Shown: positions 1 through 8,807, counted from the first letter of the stretch. The stretch: 64,000 bases of DNA from Gemmatimonadota bacterium (GCA_007125845.1 SLCK01000023.1:118328-182327), one strand, 5' to 3'. The notes: generated from the sequence alone by a model not told the origin. Program-made: numbers and translations.

Positions 1-366
1 CACGATCCGTTCCACACCGTCTGCGCGGGCCTGCTTCACCACGTCGGGGATCAGGGGGTGCGTGAACTGGAAGGCGGAGTAGACGTGGACCTGGTGTCCA
101 CGCCGAAGAAGCTCCAGCCCCAGCGCCCGGCCCTGCGCGTCGGCCTGCTCGTTCAGGGGTGACCCGCCGATCTCCTCGTATTCCTCGATCAGGCTGGGAG
201 CCCGTCTTTCGGCCAGCTCTCGGCTCCGCCGCTCTCGAGCGGCCTGGTCCGGCAGGTCCTCAAGATTCGCGTTCGCAAGGAAGATCCTCTCCAGAAAGGG
301 GACGACTTCCTCGAGGGTTGCCTTTCTCGGCTCTCCGAAGTGCAGCGCGATGACTGCGGTCTTCAT
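1..366 (-). CDS. hemH: Ferrochelatase, N-terminal part (cut by window edge)
   Basis: Ferrochelatase inserts Fe2+ into protoporphyrin IX, the last step of heme synthesis. The 122 codons present read MKTAVIALHFGEP at the start and carry IGGSPLNEQ at about residues 67-75, which matches the conserved N-terminal GGSPL block of the family, followed by VYSAFQF. The iron-binding C-terminal half lies outside the window. The ATG at 366 overlaps the TGA of hemE (ATGA), so the two genes are translationally coupled. Family assignment is good; completeness cannot be judged. Confidence 0.85.
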   Translation of the reverse strand, partial: MKTAVIALHFGEPRKATLEEVVPFLERIFLANANLEDLPDQAARERRSRELAERRAPSLIEEYEEIGGSPLNEQADAQGRALGLELLRRGHQVHVYSAFQFTHPLIPDVVKQARADGVERIV

Positions 367-1406
367 TCGTGACCTCCTCTCAACGCGTTCAGATCTACCG
401 ATTGCACGTGCTCCACGACGGCTCCGATGACCTCGGGATCGGTCTGCGGAAGGAGACCGTGGCCTACGTTGAATACGTGCCCCGGCCTCCCCGCGACCCG
501 GCGGAGGATCTCGTCCGCCCTGGCGATCGCCACCTCCCTACCCGCGAGGAGAGAGACGGGGTCCAGGTTGCCCTGGACCGCGCGATCGTAGCCGACGATC
601 CTCCAGCCCTCGTCGATCTGGATGCGCCAGTCCAGACCGATTCCGTCGCCTCCGGCCTCCGCGAGGAGCGGGAGGAGAGCCGGGTTTCCGGTAGCGAAGT
701 GAATGGAGAGGACGTGCCGCTCCGCGAGGCCCGCCAGAATCCTGCGCGAGTACGGAAGCACGTGCTCCCTGTAGTCCTCAGGTCCCAGAGCACCTGCCCA
801 GGAGTCGAAGAGCTGGATCCCCGCTGCCCCCGCCTCGACCTGGGCGGCGGCGAACTCCAGGAGGTGCTCTGCCCAGTACGACATGAGCTCGTCCCAGAGC
901 TCGCGTTCGCGCCACATGAAGGTCTTGGTGCCATGGCGATCCTTCGATCTGGGCGACTCGACGAGGTAGGTCATGAGGGTGAAGGGCGCGCCGACGAAAC
1001 CGACCACCGGCACGTCGAGGCGAGCTCGGAGGATCTGGAGGGTCTCGAGCACGAAATCGAGGGTGTCCCGCGGATCGAAGGGCCGGAGTGAGCGGATCCG
1101 CTCGGCCGTGTCGTAGGGGTGGGGCAGCACGGGCCCGACTCCCTTCTCGATGCGGACGTCGAGCCCGGCACCTACGAAGATGGTGGAGATGTCCGCGAAG
1201 AGCACCGCCGCATCCAGGGGAAAGTAGTCGAGGGGAAGAGCCGTGATTCGGGCCGCGAGCTCGGCGTCGCGGGTCACCTCCAGCAGGTCCCGTCCTCCCT
1301 TGAGCTCGTGGTAGCGGGGCAGGGATCGGCCCGCTTGCCTCATGAACCACACGGGCGTGCGGTCCAGGGGCTCGCGGCGGAGGGCGCGGATGAAGCGATC
1401 GTTCAT
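363..1406 (-). CDS. hemE: Uroporphyrinogen decarboxylase HemE
   Basis: HemE decarboxylates the four acetate side chains of uroporphyrinogen III to give coproporphyrinogen III. The protein has the N-terminal substrate-binding signature TPVWFMRQAGRSLPRY (about residues 17-32), the GFVGAPFTLMTYLVE block and a C-terminal GHGLLPQTDP block, all diagnostic. I start it at ATG 1406 (MNDRF, 347 aa) because GGGACG precedes it; a GTG at 1418 would add four residues. It is the upstream gene of a hemE-hemH operon. Protoporphyrinogen oxidase lies about 14 kb away at 15537-16847, so the late heme genes are split. Confidence 0.95.
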   Translation of the reverse strand: MNDRFIRALRREPLDRTPVWFMRQAGRSLPRYHELKGGRDLLEVTRDAELAARITALPLDYFPLDAAVLFADISTIFVGAGLDVRIEKGVGPVLPHPYDTAERIRSLRPFDPRDTLDFVLETLQILRARLDVPVVGFVGAPFTLMTYLVESPRSKDRHGTKTFMWRERELWDELMSYWAEHLLEFAAAQVEAGAAGIQLFDSWAGALGPEDYREHVLPYSRRILAGLAERHVLSIHFATGNPALLPLLAEAGGDGIGLDWRIQIDEGWRIVGYDRAVQGNLDPVSLLAGREVAIARADEILRRVAGRPGHVFNVGHGLLPQTDPEVIGAVVEHVQSVDLNALRGGHE

Positions 1407-1535
1407 GGATCGTCCCACGGAGGATGTCGGTGGCGCGAAGCGATCGTGACAGGGGGCCTCTTGAACGAGGAGAAGCTAGTAGGGTGCCGGCGTTCCGTCA
1501 TGGGGGTGTGGACCGGCGGCCCCTCCCATCTCCGG

Positions 1536-1564
1536 TTGCTAGGAGGTGGCCGGTCGCGTTTAAT
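1536..1564 (+). promoter_or_regulatory. Candidate sigma-70-type promoter for thyX
   Basis: TTGCTA at 1536-1541 and TTTAAT at 1559-1564 are separated by exactly 17 bp, about 80 bp upstream of the thyX start. Both hexamers are close to the vegetative consensus and the TTTAAT stands out in very GC-rich sequence. No start site has been mapped. Confidence 0.4.
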
Positions 1565-1642
1565 TGAGTCCTCTCGTCATCGGCCGGATCGCTTTGCCCG
1601 CGCCGCCGATTCCGGAGATCATCCGAATTTGTTTCGAGGGCC

Positions 1643-2626
1643 ATGCAGACCAAACGTCCTACCAATCCACAGGCGGAGGAGATCCTGGGGGGCTACTTCC
1701 GGGTCCTGGATCACGGGTTCGTGGCTCTGGTGGACTACATGGGATCCGACGAAGACGTCGAGAGAGCCGCCCGCGTGAGCTATGGGTACGGCACCCGGAA
1801 ACGTTCGGCGACCCGCGGCCTCGTCCGGTACCTCAGGCGCCACCGCCACACCACCCCTTCGGAGATGGTGGAGCTGAAGTTCCACTGCGCGATGCCCATG
1901 TTCATCGCCCGGCAGTGGATTCGACACCGGACGGCCTCCGTGAACGAGTACAGCGGACGCTACTCGCTGATGCCGCTCCTCTTCTACCGTCCCGAGCAGG
2001 AGCAGTTTGGACTCCAGAGCCGATCCAATCGTCAGGGAAGGGAGTCGGTGGCGAACCGGAAGGTCTGGGCCGAGGCGGTGTCTCGTTGGGATGCCCTGCG
2101 CTCCGAGGCCGCCGCACACTACGAATGGCTCGTCGAGGAGGAGGTGGCCCGCGAGCTCGCCCGCATCGACCTTCCCCTCTCGACCTACACGCAGTGGTAC
2201 TGGAAGGTGGACCTGCACAACCTCCTCCACTTCCTCTCGCTCAGGGCGGATCCACACGCCCAGTGGGAGATTCGCGCGTACGCCGAAGTGATCGCGGGGA
2301 TGGTCAAACGGGTCGCACCCCTCTCCTACGAAGCCTGGGTGGACTACGACCTGGGCGGTGCCACCCTCAGCCGGGGGGAGTTGGAGGCGCTGGGTCGGCT
2401 CCTCGAGCCCACGGGTGAGGATGCCGTGGCGGTGCGGGACGGAAGTGACAAGCTCGACGGCCCCGCCCTCGCTGCCCTGGGGCTTTCATCCAGAGAGATC
2501 CAGGAATTTCGGGACAAGCTCCGGCCCGGGCGGCGACCGAACCATGAGCTCGATCTCACCCGCATGCGCTCTGCCGAGTCGATCTCGGAGGAGATGGCGC
2601 GCGCCGTGCCGGAGGTTTTCGAGTAG
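1643..2626 (+). CDS. thyX: FAD-dependent thymidylate synthase ThyX
   Basis: ThyX makes dTMP from dUMP using methylenetetrahydrofolate as carbon donor and NADPH through FAD. The signature RHR-x7-S is intact (RHRTASVNEYS, residues 94-104), preceded by the conserved FHCAMPMFIARQ segment. The protein has 327 residues, about 80-100 more than classical ThyX of 220-250. The extra length is partly an insert around residues 120-150 and mainly a C-terminal tail after residue 240. It is monocistronic, between divergent hemE and the lipid island. No thyA is in the window. Confidence 0.93.
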   Translation: MQTKRPTNPQAEEILGGYFRVLDHGFVALVDYMGSDEDVERAARVSYGYGTRKRSATRGLVRYLRRHRHTTPSEMVELKFHCAMPMFIARQWIRHRTASVNEYSGRYSLMPLLFYRPEQEQFGLQSRSNRQGRESVANRKVWAEAVSRWDALRSEAAAHYEWLVEEEVARELARIDLPLSTYTQWYWKVDLHNLLHFLSLRADPHAQWEIRAYAEVIAGMVKRVAPLSYEAWVDYDLGGATLSRGELEALGRLLEPTGEDAVAVRDGSDKLDGPALAALGLSSREIQEFRDKLRPGRRPNHELDLTRMRSAESISEEMARAVPEVFE

Positions 2627-2769
2627 GTTCGGACTCTCCCTCACTCCCCGATCCTTTTACCTTTGCAGGGGCTTGGAGGCGGGAGGCGCGGCGCGTTCGC
2701 GCGGCTGTCGCGGATGCCGCCGGACTGCCGATCGAGCCACAACATTCGCGGACTACGATCAGGGCGTAC

Positions 2770-3720
2770 ATGTCAAAGCAGACGTTCGAGCCCCACCAGT
2801 GGGCGGTAATCCTCGGAGGATCCAGCGGATTCGGGCTGGCCGCGGCAAAGAAGCTCGCGAGGCACGGGATGAACCTCTGCATCGCGCACCGGGACCGGCG
2901 CGGTGCCATGCGTCGCATCGAGCCCGAGTTCGACGCGCTGCGCGCAGAGGGCGTCTCCGTCGAGACGTTCAATGCCGACGCGCTCAGGGACGACGCGCCG
3001 GCGGAGATTCTGGACGCTCTCCAGGAGGTGATGGGTGGGGACGGCGAGGTACGGGTCCTCCTGCACTCCATTGCCTTTGGGAACCTCAAGCTCATTGGAC
3101 CGGACGCCCCGTCCTCGAACGAGGCCTCTGAGCGGTTGGCGGCCGAGCTCGGGGTGGAGAGGGACCGCATCCGTGAAGTCGCGGACCGGTTGTTCGCCGA
3201 AGGTGTCGACGGGCTTCAGGGACTGGCCAGTCCCCCCGAATATCCGGAGGGGATGTACCTGGAGGCCGAAGACATGGCCCGGACCGTCTACGCAATGGGG
3301 ACCAGCCTCCTGAGCTGGACCCAGGAGATTGTGGGGCGGGAGATGTTCGGGGCCGACGCGAGAGTGCTCGGGCTCACCAGCGAAGGGAACGCGGTGGCCT
3401 GGAAGGGCTACGCCGCGGTTTCCGCGGCGAAGGCGGCGTTGGAGGCGGTGTCCCGGGCCATTGCCGTCGAGCTCGCGCACCTTGGCCTCCGGTCGAACAT
3501 CATTCAGGCGGGTGTGACGGACACTCCGGCGCTTCGCGTGATTCCCGGGAGCGCCTATCTCACGGCTCAGGCCCGGACGAGAAATCCCTTCAAACGACTT
3601 ACGACCCCCGATGACGTGGCAGACGTGATCTACCTTCTCGCCCTCCCGGAGTCGGCGTGGATCAACGGAGACGTGATTCGCGTGGACGGAGGCGAGAGCG
3701 TGTCCGGGGCATCGCGATGA
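2770..3720 (+). CDS. fabI: Enoyl-ACP reductase-like SDR (FabI/FabL type)
   Basis: The likely role is NAD(P)H-dependent reduction of trans-2-enoyl-ACP, the last step of each elongation cycle. The 316-residue protein has an N-terminal GGSSGFG nucleotide-binding loop (16-22) and Tyr214-x6-Lys221 (YAAVSAAK), the spacing typical of enoyl-ACP reductases rather than the Y-x3-K of other SDRs. The GxxxGxG-type loop is like FabL. An insert at about residues 110-185 makes it longer than FabI or FabL (250-260). It is the first gene of the lipid island and its stop overlaps the next start (ATGA). An SDR acting on another thioester cannot be excluded. Confidence 0.8.
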   Translation: MSKQTFEPHQWAVILGGSSGFGLAAAKKLARHGMNLCIAHRDRRGAMRRIEPEFDALRAEGVSVETFNADALRDDAPAEILDALQEVMGGDGEVRVLLHSIAFGNLKLIGPDAPSSNEASERLAAELGVERDRIREVADRLFAEGVDGLQGLASPPEYPEGMYLEAEDMARTVYAMGTSLLSWTQEIVGREMFGADARVLGLTSEGNAVAWKGYAAVSAAKAALEAVSRAIAVELAHLGLRSNIIQAGVTDTPALRVIPGSAYLTAQARTRNPFKRLTTPDDVADVIYLLALPESAWINGDVIRVDGGESVSGASR

Positions 3721-4715
3721 GCCTCTACCTGCACGCCCTCGGACACTTTCATCCCGAGAACGAGATTACGAATCGCTTCCTGGAAGAGCTCGACATCGGG
3801 ACGAGCGACGATTGGATCATGGAGCGGGTGGGGATCCGGAGTCGTCGGACCGTGATGCCGCTCGACTACATCCGGGAGACGCGAAACCGGAATCCGGTCG
3901 AGGCCAGCGAGGTCGCTCTCTACAGTCATGCCGAGACCGGCCGGCTCGCTACTGAGATGGCCATGGAGCGGGCGGGCATCAGCCGGGACGACATCGGGTG
4001 GGTGATCGCCGGATCCAGTCGGCCGGACACTCTCTCGCCCGCCGACGCCTGCAACGTAGCCGAAGCGCTGGGCATCGAGGCGCCCGCGTTCGACATGAAC
4101 TCCGCATGCACCAGCATGTTCGTAGCGATCCACACGCTGGCCGCGATGCGCCCGGAGGCCGTACCGGAGTACGTTCTCATCGTGACGCCGGAGACGTTGA
4201 CCATGTCCGTCGACTACGCGGACCGCTCGGCTTCGGTGCTCTGGGGCGATGGGACGACGGCCGCGATTCTGTCCACGAAGGTGCCGTCCGCGATCGAGAT
4301 TCTGGGCACAGAGCTCGAATCCAGCCCGGCGGGCCGTGAGAAGGTCGTCGTGCCGCTTGGACGTCACTTCTTCCAGGAGGGCCGAACGGTCCAGATGTTC
4401 GCGATCAAGAAGACGATCCGGCTGCTGCGGCGTCTTCAGGCGAGCTTCGGTAAGGATCCGGAGCGGAGCTTCCGATTCGTCGGGCACCAGGCGAACCTGC
4501 GCATGCTGGAAGCCGTATGCGAGCAGTGCGATATTGCGGAAGCCCGCCACCACAGCAACGTGGCCAACTATGGGAACACGGGAGCGGCGGGTGCCGCAGC
4601 GGTGATCTCCATGGAATGGGATCAATGGGGGCCGGGCGATGACATCGCGGTGGTCGGAGTAGGGTCCGGTCTGACCTGGTCCAGCTTCCTTCTGAGATTC
4701 GGAGAGGCACCGTGA
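3717..4715 (+). CDS. 3-oxoacyl-ACP synthase III-like ketosynthase
   Basis: KAS III enzymes condense an acyl-CoA starter with malonyl-ACP. All three catalytic residues are present in family context: Cys131 (NSACTSM), His257 (GHQANLRM) and Asn287 (NYGNTGAAG). The 332 residues fit the family. I chose ATG 3717 because it overlaps the upstream stop codon; the reading frame is open further upstream but only inside the previous gene. Sequence around residues 45-75 departs from housekeeping FabH, so the starter unit may be unusual. It belongs to the operon 2770-8712. Confidence 0.85.
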   Translation: MSLYLHALGHFHPENEITNRFLEELDIGTSDDWIMERVGIRSRRTVMPLDYIRETRNRNPVEASEVALYSHAETGRLATEMAMERAGISRDDIGWVIAGSSRPDTLSPADACNVAEALGIEAPAFDMNSACTSMFVAIHTLAAMRPEAVPEYVLIVTPETLTMSVDYADRSASVLWGDGTTAAILSTKVPSAIEILGTELESSPAGREKVVVPLGRHFFQEGRTVQMFAIKKTIRLLRRLQASFGKDPERSFRFVGHQANLRMLEAVCEQCDIAEARHHSNVANYGNTGAAGAAAVISMEWDQWGPGDDIAVVGVGSGLTWSSFLLRFGEAP

Positions 4716-5305
4716 AGTACAGCGAGTTCAGAGAGCGGGATCATTTCACGGCCACCGAGATTCTCGCAATGGCCTATGGGCGACTCGTCGAGGACGCGCC
4801 CCGGGAGTTCAACTCGCGTCTCCCGCTTCCACCGATGCTCATGGTGGATCGCGTCGAGCACATCGCCGGCGGCGGGAGGAAGGGGCGCATCGAGGCCTCG
4901 CGCGACGTGAGGCTCGACGATTGGTTCTTCCAGTGTCACTTCCTCGGAGATCCTGTACAGCCGGGATGCCTCGGGGTCGACGCGATCTGGCAGCTCATCG
5001 GGTTCTATTGCTGCTGGAGTGGGGCCCTCGGAACGGGGCGCGCCCTGGGGTGCGGAGAGGTGGAGTTCGCGGGACAGATCCGCCCCCGCGACACTGTCGT
5101 CACGTATGAGGTCGACATCGTTCGCTACCAGGAGCTTCCTCGTTCCGGATCGTCCATCGCGATCGGGGACGCTCGGGTCATGGTCGACGGGGAGGAGATC
5201 TATCAGGTGAGACGCGCGAAGGTCGGAGTCTTCAAGGACATCGACTATCCTGATTATCCGTGGCCTTCGAAGAACGCACGTGGTGGACAGATGGAGGGAG
5301 GATGA
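4712..5305 (+). CDS. fabA: 3-hydroxydecanoyl-ACP dehydratase-like FabA
   Basis: FabA-type hot-dog dehydratases remove water from 3-hydroxyacyl-ACP, and true FabA also isomerises trans-2 to cis-3-decenoyl-ACP. The 197-residue protein has LPPMLMVDRV near the start and the active-site block CHFLGDPVQPGCLG with His76 and Asp90 (GVDAIWQLIGFY), very close to proteobacterial FabA. Whether it isomerises cannot be told from sequence. The GTG start overlaps the stop of the ketosynthase gene (GTGA). Having both FabA and FabZ in one operon suggests the product has defined double bonds. Confidence 0.9.
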   Translation: MKYSEFRERDHFTATEILAMAYGRLVEDAPREFNSRLPLPPMLMVDRVEHIAGGGRKGRIEASRDVRLDDWFFQCHFLGDPVQPGCLGVDAIWQLIGFYCCWSGALGTGRALGCGEVEFAGQIRPRDTVVTYEVDIVRYQELPRSGSSIAIGDARVMVDGEEIYQVRRAKVGVFKDIDYPDYPWPSKNARGGQMEGG

Positions 5306-5760
5306 CCCAGGTGCTCCGGCCGGACCAGGTCCTCGAGCTGCTCCCGCAGCAGGAGCCGTTTCGCTTCGTGGACGAGATCCTCGAGGTGGACGAGGACCAC
5401 ATCGTGGCCCAATGCCGATTCCCCCCGGAATCGGACTTCTACCGCGGACATTTCCCGGGCAATCCGGTCACTCCAGGGGTGATCCTCCTGGAATCGATGG
5501 CGCAGGTGGGTGTGGTCGCTCTCGGTATCTACCTCTACGCCGTGCAGGACGGAATGGAGGAGGTCCGTAAGCGCCTGGCGTACTTCACGGATGCCGAGGT
5601 CGAGTTTTCCGGGCTGGTCGGGCCCGGGCAGCGGGTGACGACGAGAGCCCGGAAGGTGTTCTTTCGCAGGAACAAGATTCGCAGTGAGGCGGAGATGAGG
5701 CTGGACGACGGTACGTTGGTCTGCTCAGGTACGATTTCAGGGATGGGAGTACGGCAATGA
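5302..5760 (+). CDS. fabZ: 3-hydroxyacyl-ACP dehydratase FabZ-like
   Basis: A second, 152-residue hot-dog dehydratase. It has the FabZ pattern: LPQQEPFRFVDEI at residues 14-26 and FYRGHFPGNPVTPGV with catalytic His50 and Glu64 (LLESMAQ). I start it at ATG 5302, which overlaps the TGA of fabA (ATGA); an in-frame upstream ATG at 5260 lies inside fabA and lacks family similarity. It presumably dehydrates 3-hydroxyacyl groups carried by the ACP encoded three genes on. Confidence 0.88.
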   Translation: MTQVLRPDQVLELLPQQEPFRFVDEILEVDEDHIVAQCRFPPESDFYRGHFPGNPVTPGVILLESMAQVGVVALGIYLYAVQDGMEEVRKRLAYFTDAEVEFSGLVGPGQRVTTRARKVFFRRNKIRSEAEMRLDDGTLVCSGTISGMGVRQ

Positions 5761-7046
5761 GTCGCAGGGTCGTGGTGACCGGCATGGGTGTGGTGGCCCC
5801 CAATGGGGTCGGCCTCGAGTCCTACACTTCCGCCCTCCGGGAGGGGCGCTCCGGCTTGGCCCACGTCCCGATCATGGAGGAGTTGAATTTCGCCTGCCAG
5901 GTCGCGGGCGTGCCCGATCAGCAACGGGTGGACGAGATCTGCGAGGCGTCCTTTCCCGAGGACGAGCTTCTCGCGATGAACTCGAGCCACCGGTTCGGAT
6001 GCGTCGCGGCGGTGGAGGCATGGACCGACGCGGGGTTTGAGCCTCCGGAGCGCGTGGACGAGACCGTGTATTGGGATGCGGGCGCGGTGATCGGCACGGG
6101 AATCGGAGGTCTCGACACCACGGGTGAGAAGCTCATTCCGCTCACCGACGCGGGCCGCGTCAGGCGTCTGGGAAGCACGCTGGTCGAACAGATCATGGGA
6201 AGCGGCGTGTCGGCCAGGGTGTCCGGGCTTCTTGCGCTTGGCAATCAGGTCACGTCCAACTCGAGCGCCTGCAGCACCGGTACCGAGGCCATCATCGAAG
6301 GCTACCAGAGGATCCAGATCGGTCGGGCGGACCGCATGCTCTGCGGTGGGACGGAGGCGGCCACCCACTACATCTGGGCCGGCTTCGACTCCATGAGGGT
6401 GCTCTGCCGCAAGCACAACGACGATCCGGAGGCGGCCTCTCGGCCGATGAGCGCTTCGGCATGCGGATTCGTTCCGGGAAGCGGGGCCGCCATCCTCCAC
6501 CTCGAGAGCCTCGAGAGTGCGCAGGAGCGGGGTGCTCGCATCTACGCGGAAATTCTGGGTGGAGCCTTGAACTGTGGCGGCCACCGGAAGGGCGGAAGCA
6601 TGACCGCTCCGAATCCCGAGAGCGTACGCCGGTGTATTCAGGATGCGGTGGAGGATGCCGGGATCCCATCCGAGGAGATCGATCTGATCAACGGTCACCT
6701 GACCGCGACGGGCGCGGATCCCGGAGAGGTGGAGAACTGGGCGCTCGCCCTCGGGCGCTCTCCGGAAGACTTTCCGGCGATCCATTCCACGAAGTCATTG
6801 ATCGGCCATGGGTTGGGTGCGGCCGGGGCGCTGGAGTCGGTGGCCTGCGTCCTCATGCTGCGTGACGGATTCCTGCATCCTTCGTTAAACTGTGAAGATG
6901 TGCATCCGGAGATCGAGGCGTACGGCGATTCGATCCCCCACGAGACCCGGGAGATGCCGGAGTTGCGCACGATCATCAAGTCCGGCTTCGGATTCGGTGA
7001 CGTGAACGCCTGTGTGATCTTCCGTCGCTGGGATGACGCGACCTGA
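5757..7046 (+). CDS. fabF: 3-oxoacyl-ACP synthase II-like ketosynthase (FabF/FabB family)
   Basis: Elongating ketosynthase, 429 residues. The Cys-His-His triad is present: Cys172 (SSACSTG), His314 (NGHLTATGAD) and His351 (IGHGLGAAG), with Lys346 (STKSLIGH). The first histidine motif departs from the usual NAHGTST of housekeeping FabF, which suggests a dedicated rather than general enzyme. The start ATG overlaps the fabZ stop (ATGA), and the ACP gene follows after 32 bp. In E. coli FabF/FabB partner with FabA in unsaturated fatty acid synthesis, so a similar partnership here is a reasonable inference. Confidence 0.88.
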   Translation: MSRRVVVTGMGVVAPNGVGLESYTSALREGRSGLAHVPIMEELNFACQVAGVPDQQRVDEICEASFPEDELLAMNSSHRFGCVAAVEAWTDAGFEPPERVDETVYWDAGAVIGTGIGGLDTTGEKLIPLTDAGRVRRLGSTLVEQIMGSGVSARVSGLLALGNQVTSNSSACSTGTEAIIEGYQRIQIGRADRMLCGGTEAATHYIWAGFDSMRVLCRKHNDDPEAASRPMSASACGFVPGSGAAILHLESLESAQERGARIYAEILGGALNCGGHRKGGSMTAPNPESVRRCIQDAVEDAGIPSEEIDLINGHLTATGADPGEVENWALALGRSPEDFPAIHSTKSLIGHGLGAAGALESVACVLMLRDGFLHPSLNCEDVHPEIEAYGDSIPHETREMPELRTIIKSGFGFGDVNACVIFRRWDDAT

Positions 7047-7078
7047 ACGAACCGACTGCAAATCGAGGAGACTGGTTC

Positions 7079-7327
7079 ATGAAGAGAGACGAGGTGTTCA
7101 CGAAAGTGGTGGAGATCATTGCGCCTTTCGCAAAGGACAAGGAGGCGCTGGACTCCGTTTCGGATGACACGAACATCCTCCAGGATCTGAAGGTCAACTC
7201 CGCCCGGCTGGTAGATGTGATTCTCGACTTCGAAGACGAGTTCGACATCGAGGTCGAGGACGAGGACGCCGATGCAGTGAACACGGTCGGCGACGCGGTG
7301 GATCTCATCCTGGCCAGGGTCTCCTAG
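7079..7327 (+). CDS. Acyl carrier protein, atypical attachment site
   Basis: An 82-residue acidic four-helix carrier protein. The 4'-phosphopantetheine site should be Ser41 in LKVNSARLVD. Housekeeping ACPs have Asp-Ser-Leu here, whereas this one has Asn-Ser-Ala. The helix after the serine is rich in Asp and Glu, as usual. GAGGAG lies about 9 bp upstream of the ATG. It sits between an elongating ketosynthase and an acyltransferase and shares an operon with its own phosphopantetheinyl transferase, so it is probably dedicated to this island. Confidence 0.88.
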   Translation: MKRDEVFTKVVEIIAPFAKDKEALDSVSDDTNILQDLKVNSARLVDVILDFEDEFDIEVEDEDADAVNTVGDAVDLILARVS

Positions 7328-7331
7328 CGGG

Positions 7332-8090
7332 TTGAGCTTGGCCGGACTCCCCCTGAGGTCCAGAGCCGGGGTCGCGCTTCAGAGGACCGTCGGACGGGTG
7401 CTGAGCCCCTTCTGGATCCTCGGCGGCGCCTTCCTTCTCGTCGTCGTGATGGGGTACCGGATTCGAAATGCAAGAGAGGTTCGAGCGCGGTTCCGGAAGT
7501 TGATCCGGGGGGATCGACGCCCCCTCCTCATCTGCGCAAACCACCTCACGATGATCGATTCAGCTCTCGTGGCGTGGGCGCTCGGCGGAAGCTGGTGGTA
7601 TCTCGTGAACTTCTCGCGCATGCCCTGGAACCTGCCCGAGCAGGCCAACTTCTCCCAGAACCCCCTGAACCGGATCGTCGTCTGGCTGGTCAAGTGCATC
7701 CCGGTCAGTCGCGGCGGGAGGCGGGATCAGGTGTCGGGCACGCTGGAAAAGGTGAAGTACGTCCTTTCGCGCGGCGAGACCGCCCTCGTCTTCCCTGAGG
7801 GTGGTCGGAGCCGCACCGGCCGGGTGCAGCCTGAAAGCGCCACCTACGGGGTAGGGCGGATTCTGGACACGGTTCCCGACTGCCGGACCATCTGCGTGTA
7901 CCTCCGCGGAGATCTGCAGGAGACATGGTCCACTATCCCGAAACGAGGCGACCGATTCACGGCCGACTTCCGGGAAGTGGCGCCCGAGTCGGAGCATCCA
8001 AGCGGGCTGCGTCGGGCTCGGGATCTCTCCCTTCAGATAGTCGGGACTCTCGTGGAGATGGAGGAGGAGTACTTTGCCCGTCGGCAATGA
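7332..8090 (+). CDS. 1-acylglycerol-3-phosphate acyltransferase-like protein (PlsC family)
   Basis: Membrane-associated acyltransferase of 252 residues. A hydrophobic segment at about residues 25-45 is followed by the NHLTMID motif (H71-x4-D76) and the glycerol-phosphate-binding motif FPEGGRSRTG (from residue 154). It probably moves the acyl chain made by the island from the ACP to a lipid acceptor. The best start is TTG 7332, five bases after the ACP stop; no clear Shine-Dalgarno sequence is visible. The exact acceptor cannot be read from sequence. Confidence 0.82.
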   Translation: MSLAGLPLRSRAGVALQRTVGRVLSPFWILGGAFLLVVVMGYRIRNAREVRARFRKLIRGDRRPLLICANHLTMIDSALVAWALGGSWWYLVNFSRMPWNLPEQANFSQNPLNRIVVWLVKCIPVSRGGRRDQVSGTLEKVKYVLSRGETALVFPEGGRSRTGRVQPESATYGVGRILDTVPDCRTICVYLRGDLQETWSTIPKRGDRFTADFREVAPESEHPSGLRRARDLSLQIVGTLVEMEEEYFARRQ

Positions 8091-8712
8091 TATCGTAGAC
8101 CTCCAGGATCCGGAGGCCCTCCCGGGGGCCTCTCATCCCCGCTTCGATCTTCGTGTGTTCACGAGGGACGAGCGGGCTCGGCTCCTTCGTTGCCATCGTC
8201 CCACCACGCTCCGCTGGCGATTCTGGGCCGCGAAGGAGAGCGCCTTCAAGGCGGCCAGGCAGCTCGACCAGTCGACTCGGTTCCTTCCCCGCAGGTTCAC
8301 CCTGGGGCCGTGGGAAGGCGCGGGATACCGGGTGGTTCATAGCGATGGAGCGCGGTTCCGGGTGCGGATCGAGGCCACCCACGGATGGATCCACGCGGTC
8401 GCCGCCCCCGATCCGTCGGATGAGGTGGGGCGGTCCTTCCTCGAGTCTGACACGATGCGGGATTCGGACCGTACGATCCAGGTCCAGCGGATCGAGGGGC
8501 CTCGGACGGCATGCGACCCAGGGGGGAGGGTTCGCGAGCTCGCCGCGACGGCGGCGGCGTCCCTTCTCTCCCTCTGTCCTTCCGAGATCCGGATCCGCAA
8601 GGTGGCCGGAATCCCGCGCGCCGAGCGGCGGGGCCGTGTCCTCCCCGTGTCCATTTCCCTCTCTCACCATGGGCGATTCGTGGCTTGCGCCTGTGTGCTG
8701 GAGCAAGGGTGA
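8074..8712 (+). CDS. 4'-phosphopantetheinyl transferase (AcpS-like topology)
   Basis: Activates carrier proteins by transferring phosphopantetheine from CoA to a serine. The Mg-binding GNDIVDL (residues 4-10) and WAAKESAFK (51-59) motifs are present, and SISLSHHGRFVACA near the C terminus matches the last beta strand of the family. The motif order is that of AcpS, but 212 residues is far longer than AcpS (about 125) because of a middle insert of some 80 residues. The TTG start overlaps the acyltransferase gene by 17 bp. Its likely substrate is the ACP at 7079. Confidence 0.8.
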   Translation: MPVGNDIVDLQDPEALPGASHPRFDLRVFTRDERARLLRCHRPTTLRWRFWAAKESAFKAARQLDQSTRFLPRRFTLGPWEGAGYRVVHSDGARFRVRIEATHGWIHAVAAPDPSDEVGRSFLESDTMRDSDRTIQVQRIEGPRTACDPGGRVRELAATAAASLLSLCPSEIRIRKVAGIPRAERRGRVLPVSISLSHHGRFVACACVLEQG

Positions 8713-8807
8713 AGCGGATGGCGCGGTGCGTGCCGGAGGTGTGGCCGTCGCCGGTGAGGCGGGCGCCTACCGGGGCGGAGGGCCGGGCGCCCGCTGCATA
8801 CCCGACC

